Part shown: piece by piece, positions 5,204-9,670 of the stretch
Position numbering within the stretch: position 1 is the stretch's first letter
Layout of the letters: each line of letters begins with the position of its first letter
Assembly (NCBI GenBank): GCA_900313845.1
Contig: OMTC01000074.1
Coordinates: 1 to 9,670 of the forward strand
From: an uncultured Prevotellaceae bacterium
Lineage (GTDB): Bacteria; Bacteroidota; Bacteroidia; Bacteroidales; Bacteroidaceae
DNA length: 9,670 nucleotides
Reading direction: 5' to 3'
The notes under the pieces: model-generated
What the model was told of the DNA's origin: nothing
The model's input: the letters and a program-made list of their open reading frames with translations, nothing else
Databases searched by the model: none
Position numbers and translations under genes: made by a program

Positions 5204-7591
5204 ATGAAACTATTCCGATTCATCTTCACTTGCGGACTTCCGCTTTGTGCCGCAACGATGCAGGCGCAAGACATCACATTCTACACACCAAACACGGTGA
5301 GAGTAGTAAAAGAAAGTACTCAGAACGCAAAGGCTGAGAAGAAATCGCTCGTGGTCATTGCCAACCCTGAGAAAGTGAGTGTGAAGCAGAGCAAAAGCGG
5401 CTCAGCTACCATCTACAAATCGTCTGCCCTCACCGTGACGGTGCAAGACGGAAAGGTGAGCTTCGCCGACAACAAGGGCAACTTGCTCACATCTGAAGGC
5501 AACTGGGGCTTCAACCCTATTGCAAACGGACCAGACAAAGGTGCCAGCAAAGTCAAGCAGACATGGAACATCGAGTCCGACGAAGCCATTTACGGTGTAG
5601 GTCTCTTGCAGAACGGCAAGATGAGCCAGCGTGGCGAGAACCGACGCATGGAACAGAACAACCTGGAGGACTATGCACATTTCTTCCAGAGCATCAAGGG
5701 CTACGGCATCTATTGGGACAACTACTCCCCTACTCGCCTCGTCACTCCAGCCGAGGGACAGGCAGGCGAAGTGGAACTGGAGTCGGAAGTGGGCAAGTTG
5801 GTTGACTACTACTTCATCTATGGAGGCAATGCAGACGGCGTGATTGCCGAGATGCGCCACCTTTCGGGCAAGGTGCCAATGCTCCCTTTGTGGACCTATG
5901 GTTTCCACCAGTGCCGAGAGCGTTACAAGTCACAGAGAGAACTGCTCGAAGTGGTTCACAAGTATCGTGAATTGAAGATTCCGTTCGACGGTATCATTCA
6001 GGACTGGCAGTACTGGGGCAGCAACTACAACTGGAATGCCATGGAGTTCCTCAACCCCGACTTCGACCGTGCACAGGAGATGATTGACGAGGTGCACAAG
6101 CAGAACGCACATATCAGCATCAGTATCTGGGCATCGTTCGGTACTGAGACCAAGGCTTTCAAAGAGCTCAAGCCAAAAGGATTGATGCTCGACTTCGACA
6201 CATGGCCTCAGAGCGGACTGCCTCAGTGGCCTCCACGCAGGGACTATCCAAGCGGTGTGCGTTGTTACGACGTATATAGTAAGGAGGCACGCGACATCTA
6301 TTGGAAGAATCTCTCACGCCTTCACAAGATGGGCATCGATGCATGGTGGATGGACTCTACCGACCCCGACCAGATGGACTTGACAGAGGAACAGCGCGAC
6401 CAACCAACAGCAATGGGTTCATACCGCAGTGTGCGCAATGCATTCCCTCTCATGACGGTGGGTGGCGTGTATGACAGCCAGCGTGCCGTTGACAACAGCA
6501 AGCGCGTGTTTATCCTCACCCGCTCCTACTTCGCAGGTCAGCAGCGTTATGGTGCCAACACATGGAGTGGCGACACGGGTTCTTCTTGGGAAACGCTCCG
6601 CAAACAAATACCTATCTGCCTCAACTACACCCTGACTGCCAACCCTAACGTGAATGCTGACATCGGTGGTTTCTTTGCAGGTTCGTACAGCACACATGGC
6701 TTCAACTCAGCCACTCGCAATCCTCAGTTCCAAGAACTCTATGTGCGCTGGATGCAATTCGGAGCCTTCACTCCTATGATGCGCAGCCACGGAGCCGACA
6801 TCTATCGCGAGCTCTACTACTTCGGCAAGGCAGGCGAACCAGTGTATGACGCTTTGGTGGATGCCGTGAAACTGCGTTATCGCTTCCTTCCTTATATTTA
6901 TAGTCAGTCGTGGCAGGTGACGAAGAACGACGACTCCTTCATGCGTGCGCTTTTCATGGACTTCAAGGAAGACAAGCAGACCTGGAACAACAACCGCGAA
7001 TTCCTCTTCGGTCATAACGTGTTGGTTTGTCCTGTGGTTGACCCTCAATACACCACTGAGAAGATTGTCCGAACCGACCCAATGTCGGGATGGGACAGAA
7101 AGGACCTGAAGGAAGGCGAATATGCCAAGGTTGATTGGACCCAGACCAAGAGCTACAAGGTTTATCTGCCAGCAGGTGCACAGTGGTACGACTACTGGAC
7201 CAACAAGAAACTCGATGGCGGACAGACACTTAATGTGACCACGACCCTTGCCCACTCTCCTCTCTACATCAAGGCTGGTTCCATCATGCCAATGAGTCCT
7301 GAGGTGCAGTATGCCAACGAAAACAAGTTTGACAAGCTCGACATCGTCGTTTATCCTGGCGCAAATGCGAAGTTCACGCTCTACGAAGATGAAGGCGACA
7401 ACTACAACTATGAGAAGGGTGCTTACTCCACGATTGAGCTGACATGGAACGACAAGGCAAAGAGCCTCACCATTGGCAAGCGCCAAGGCTCGTTCGAAGG
7501 AATGCTCAGTACTCGCACATTCAACGTGAAAGTCATTGGCGGCAAGGAGCAAAGCGTGAAATATAATGGTAAGGCACTGACAGTGAAATAA
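5204..7591 (+). CDS. Secreted GH31 alpha-glycosidase (alpha-glucosidase or alpha-xylosidase)
   Basis: A complete 795-residue retaining alpha-glycosidase with an N-terminal signal peptide (residues 1-21, ending MQA before QD), so it acts in the periplasm or outside. An N-terminal beta-sandwich domain (about 25-225, with EAIYGVGLLQNG) is followed by the catalytic TIM barrel starting at PMLPLWTYGFHQCRERY. DWQYWG is at 267-272, WWMDSTDPD at 381-389 contains the likely nucleophile Asp384, TWSGDTGSSW at 453-462 contains the likely acid/base Asp457, and MMRSHG at 525-530 is the conserved RxHG motif. A beta-domain and a DUF5110-like C-terminal domain (about 713-785, YEDEGDNYNYEKGAY) complete the usual GH31 layout. 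There is no PA14 insert such as the large xyloglucan alpha-xylosidases carry. Substrate choice between glucose and xylose cannot be settled by eye. It has its own promoter and terminator, and the neighbouring GH43 suggests a shared role in glycan side-chain trimming. Confidence 0.93.
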   Translation: MKLFRFIFTCGLPLCAATMQAQDITFYTPNTVRVVKESTQNAKAEKKSLVVIANPEKVSVKQSKSGSATIYKSSALTVTVQDGKVSFADNKGNLLTSEGNWGFNPIANGPDKGASKVKQTWNIESDEAIYGVGLLQNGKMSQRGENRRMEQNNLEDYAHFFQSIKGYGIYWDNYSPTRLVTPAEGQAGEVELESEVGKLVDYYFIYGGNADGVIAEMRHLSGKVPMLPLWTYGFHQCRERYKSQRELLEVVHKYRELKIPFDGIIQDWQYWGSNYNWNAMEFLNPDFDRAQEMIDEVHKQNAHISISIWASFGTETKAFKELKPKGLMLDFDTWPQSGLPQWPPRRDYPSGVRCYDVYSKEARDIYWKNLSRLHKMGIDAWWMDSTDPDQMDLTEEQRDQPTAMGSYRSVRNAFPLMTVGGVYDSQRAVDNSKRVFILTRSYFAGQQRYGANTWSGDTGSSWETLRKQIPICLNYTLTANPNVNADIGGFFAGSYSTHGFNSATRNPQFQELYVRWMQFGAFTPMMRSHGADIYRELYYFGKAGEPVYDALVDAVKLRYRFLPYIYSQSWQVTKNDDSFMRALFMDFKEDKQTWNNNREFLFGHNVLVCPVVDPQYTTEKIVRTDPMSGWDRKDLKEGEYAKVDWTQTKSYKVYLPAGAQWYDYWTNKKLDGGQTLNVTTTLAHSPLYIKAGSIMPMSPEVQYANENKFDKLDIVVYPGANAKFTLYEDEGDNYNYEKGAYSTIELTWNDKAKSLTIGKRQGSFEGMLSTRTFNVKVIGGKEQSVKYNGKALTVK

Positions 7592-7681
7592 AGTTGAAAG
7601 CCAATTATTTATGTAACTCTAAGATTGCTAAGGGCTCTATCATTTTTAAGGCATCTTAGCCGTCTTCAACCCTTTCAAGGC

Positions 7682-7720
7682 AAAAAACGGAGAAACTCAT
7701 GCTGTTTCTCCGTTTTTTTT
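7682..7720 (+). terminator. Intrinsic terminator after the GH31 gene
   Basis: AAAAAACGGAGAAAC (7682-7696) pairs perfectly with GTTTCTCCGTTTTTT (7704-7718) around the 7-base loop TCATGCT and runs into eight T residues. It is about 90 bases after the GH31 stop and abuts the next promoter. The 7592-7681 stretch before it shows only weak short dyads. Confidence 0.92.
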
Positions 7721-7722
7721 CG

Positions 7723-7730
7723 TACTTTTG
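7723..7730 (+). promoter_or_regulatory. Promoter -7 element for the BASS transporter
   Basis: TACTTTTG fits TAnnTTTG and is followed by CACC, as often seen at Bacteroidetes promoters. It begins two bases after the T-run of the GH31 terminator, and no clear TTTG is found 19-21 bp upstream. The leader contains two adjacent small hairpins, CTTTCT/AGAAAG (7751-7765) and CCGAA/TTCGG (7766-7780). Confidence 0.55.
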
Positions 7731-7863
7731 CACCCTCAATAAGATTTCCTCTTTCTAGGAGAAAGCCGAAAACCATTCGGTAAATCAGAAAAAAAACAGA
7801 CAATCATGTTTCAAATTCTGAAGACTTATTGTCACTTTCTTCTATCCCGACCTCTTTGCTTGG

Positions 7864-8739
7864 GTGAAAGGGAATACGCAAACCATTATTCTCGGCATCA
7901 TCATGCTTACGATGGGACTGACTCTCACCCCAAACGATTTCCGTCTGTTGGCAAAGCGTCCTCTCGACATCTTCATTGGTGCTGTGGCTCAGTTCACCAT
8001 CATGCCTCTCGTGGCATTCACACTTTCTTGGCTGTTTAGTCAAGTACCCGCCTTTGCTCCTTACAGTACGGCAATGGCTATCGGCATCATCCTCGTGGGT
8101 TGCTGCCCAGGCGGTGTGTCGAGCAATATCATGTCGTTCCTTTGCAAAGGCGATGTGGCTTATTCCGTCGGTATGACTTGTGCATCCACCCTCCTTGCTC
8201 CAGTCCTCACACCGCTGTTGGTGCTGTGGCTGGCAGGTGCCAAAGTGGATGTGGATGCCATTGGCATGTTCAAACAGATTCTTATTGTCACCATCATCCC
8301 CATTGCAATCGGTTTTGGTCTGAATGTGTGGTTAGGACACAAGGAGGTGTTCCGAAAGATTCAAGGGTGCATGCCTGGACTCTCCGTGCTTTGCCTCGCT
8401 TGCATCGTAGGTGGTGTGGTGACAACGGTTCACGACCCACTCGTGGAGAATGGTTTGTTACTCTTCATCCTCACTTTTGTCATGGTCTTCTGCCACAACA
8501 CCACAGGCTATATCCTTGGCTATTCGGTGGGCAAACTCTGCCATTTCTCCACAGCCAAGAAGCGCACCATCTCCATCGAGGTGGGTATGCAGAACGCAGG
8601 ACTTGGCACAAATCTCGCCATGACTTTCTTCGTTGCCTCCAACCCAATGGCTGTGGTACCGTGCGCCATCAGTTGTGCTTGGCACTCCATCAGCGGCACC
8701 ATCATTGCCAACATCTTTGCTGCAAGAGATAGAAAATGA
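7864..8739 (+). CDS. BASS-family (bile acid:sodium symporter-like) transporter, N-terminus disturbed
   Basis: The open frame from GTG 7864 gives 291 residues of a polytopic inner-membrane protein with about nine hydrophobic segments. Family signatures are ILGIIMLTMGLTLTPNDF (9-26), GCCPGGVSSNIMSFL (79-93) and EVGMQNAGLGTNLA (239-252), the substrate/sodium-site regions of BASS carriers. Bacterial members import various organic acids or vitamin precursors with sodium; the substrate is unknown here. The GTG lies inside the expected first membrane segment and has no ribosome-binding site. Upstream, the same frame still encodes family-like FFYPDLFAWVKGNTQ, but it is closed by TGA at 7819-7821 with no normal start. 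An ATG at 7806 with an A-rich leader is one base out of frame. So the real gene probably starts at 7806 and carries a frameshift between about 7819 and 7834, or there is a sequence error. It is followed after 60 bp by the Spm-type gene. Confidence 0.85.
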   Translation: MKGNTQTIILGIIMLTMGLTLTPNDFRLLAKRPLDIFIGAVAQFTIMPLVAFTLSWLFSQVPAFAPYSTAMAIGIILVGCCPGGVSSNIMSFLCKGDVAYSVGMTCASTLLAPVLTPLLVLWLAGAKVDVDAIGMFKQILIVTIIPIAIGFGLNVWLGHKEVFRKIQGCMPGLSVLCLACIVGGVVTTVHDPLVENGLLLFILTFVMVFCHNTTGYILGYSVGKLCHFSTAKKRTISIEVGMQNAGLGTNLAMTFFVASNPMAVVPCAISCAWHSISGTIIANIFAARDRK

Positions 8740-8768
8740 AGAATGAAGAATAAAGAATGAAGAATACT
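8734..8768 (+). repeat. Heptad tandem repeat in the intergenic gap
   Basis: About four and a half copies of a 7-bp unit, (A/G)AATGAA-GAATGAA-GAATAAA-GAATGAA-GAATA, overlap the transporter's stop codon and are followed by a very A+T-rich tract to 8792. Because the period is not a multiple of copies that keep frame, slippage here would change the end of the transporter or the spacing to the next gene. Confidence 0.6.
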
Positions 8769-8799
8769 TTTTAATTTATAATTTTTAATTCTATAGTTT

Positions 8800-9670
8800 G
8801 TGGTTCTCAATTACATTTGGATAGCCTTTTTCCTATTGGCTGCTGTATGCGCACTGATTCAGGTGATTTTCTACGGAAACACCACAGTGCTGACAGATAT
8901 TATCAATTCCACCTTCGACTCCTCGAAGAGTGCTTTTGAAATCAGTTTGGGACTCACCGGCGTACTGTCGCTCTGGATGGGTATCATGAAGATTGGCGAA
9001 ATGGGTGGCGTGGTGAATGCATTGGCACGCATACTCAGCCCTGTGTTCAATAAACTTTTCCCTGATATTCCTAAGGGACACCCAGTGTTTGGCAATATCT
9101 TCATGAACATTGCCGCCAACATGCTCGGACTCGACAACGCTGCCACTCCACTCGGACTGAAAGCGATGGAGGGACTGCAGGAAATCAACGTGAAGAAGAA
9201 TCCGCAGAATGCCACCGTGGCTTCGAACCCCATGATTATGTTCTTGGTGCTCAACACGTCGGGACTCACCATCATTCCCGTGAGCATCATGGTTTATCGT
9301 GCCCAGCTCGGTGCAGCCAACCCGTGCAGCCAACCCAACGGACATCTTCGTGCCTATCCTCATTGCCACGTTCTTCAGCACCCTCTCTGGCATCATAATC
9401 ACGAGCCTGTATCAGAAAATCAATCTGTTTCAGCCTGTGCTGCTTGCCACACTCGGTGGTATGTGCGCCTTGGTGGCTGCCATCATTTGGGGCTTCAGCA
9501 AACTCGACAAGGAAACGATGGACACGGTGAGCACACTCATCGCCAATATTATCCTCTTCGGCATCATCATCGCATTCATCATCGCCGGTATGCGGAAGAA
9601 AGTGAACGTGTATGAATCATTCATTGATGGTGCCAAGGAAGGATTCACCACGGCTGTTCGCATCATTCCT
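8800..9670 (+). CDS. SpmA/SpmB-type nucleoside-recognition (Gate) membrane protein, frameshifted and 3'-partial
   Basis: A multi-pass inner-membrane protein related to the fused SpmA-SpmB proteins of Bacteroidetes (usually about 400 residues). The GTG at 8800 is the only start after the in-frame TAG at 8794 and matches the expected beginning VLNYIWIAFFLL. The SpmA signature NMLGLDNAATPLGLKAMEGLQ region is at residues 108-127. After Pro175 the frame is broken: a perfect 13-bp duplication at 9311-9336 shifts reading by one, and the shifted frame ends at 9615 with non-family, histidine-rich residues. Removing one copy restores GAANPTDIFVPILIATFF and an open frame of family-like membrane segments (SLYQKINLFQPVLLATLGG, then YESFIDGAKEGFTTAVRIIP, the start of the SpmB half) to the right edge, 286 codons in all. 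Spm proteins are known from spore maturation, but Bacteroidales do not sporulate, so the function here is unknown. It may be a true pseudogene or an assembly error. Confidence 0.85.
9311..9336 (+). repeat. 13-bp perfect tandem duplication causing a frameshift
   Basis: GTGCAGCCAACCC occurs at 9311-9323 and immediately again at 9324-9336. Thirteen is one more than a multiple of three, so the second copy moves the reading frame by one. Deleting either copy rejoins the two family-like halves of the Spm-type protein exactly. Confidence 0.95.

Noticed and set aside
6707..7552. 281-codon open frame on the minus strand
   Set aside because: It is antisense to the GH31 gene, has no domain signatures and a composition typical of shadow frames.
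8603..8618. Second sigma-54-like match, TTGGCACAAATCTCGC, with GG-N10-GC spacing
   Set aside because: It falls inside conserved coding sequence (GLGTNLA motif) of the BASS transporter, lacks TTGC at -12 and has no gene start at a sensible distance.

Overview
The window looks like a chromosomal segment of a Bacteroidales bacterium, most likely Prevotella or a close relative. This rests on protein character (a Bacteroidetes-type GltX without zinc cysteines, SusC/D-era secreted GH43 and GH31 enzymes, an SpmA/SpmB-type protein in a non-sporulating lineage), on several TAnnTTTG minus-7 promoter elements typical of the phylum, and on A-rich leaders with weak Shine-Dalgarno sites. The genus is an inference; no rRNA or other marker gene is present.

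Left part (1-2740, minus strand): a housekeeping pair, gltX followed by waaA. The waaA gene runs off the left edge. The gltX promoter is a textbook Bacteroidetes TTTG-N20-TAACTTTG. The 133 bp between the two genes hold a structured, phrase-repeat-rich segment bounded by 10-bp inverted repeats.

Middle left (2741-3546, plus strand): a small heat-shock protein gene (Hsp20) with an unusually readable control region. It has a near-perfect sigma-54 promoter (GG-N10-GC), an upstream pair of near-palindromes forming an 11-bp inverted repeat with centres 21 bp apart (a candidate enhancer-binding-protein site), another dyad further upstream, and an 8-bp stem-loop starting about at the predicted transcript start. 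A strong intrinsic terminator follows the gene.

Middle (3547-7720, plus strand): a non-coding stretch with four copies of a degenerate 22-bp tandem repeat, then two secreted glycoside hydrolases, a GH43-type five-bladed propeller enzyme and a GH31 alpha-glycosidase. Each has its own promoter and terminator. A pair of 11-bp direct repeats 22 bp apart lies just upstream of the GH31 promoter. No SusC/SusD or regulator gene is visible, so this is at most a small carbohydrate cluster, probably for trimming side chains of plant or other glycans.

Right part (7723-9670, plus strand): a BASS-family transporter and an SpmA/SpmB-type inner-membrane protein that runs off the right edge. Both show reading-frame lesions: the transporter's N-terminal coding continues upstream of its only available start in a frame closed by a stop, and the Spm gene is split by a perfect 13-bp tandem duplication. 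These could be true mutations or sequence/assembly errors.

No tRNA, rRNA, CRISPR array, IS element or integrase was recognised. The best candidates for something not widely described are the sigma-54 control region of hsp20 and the 22-bp repeat cluster.
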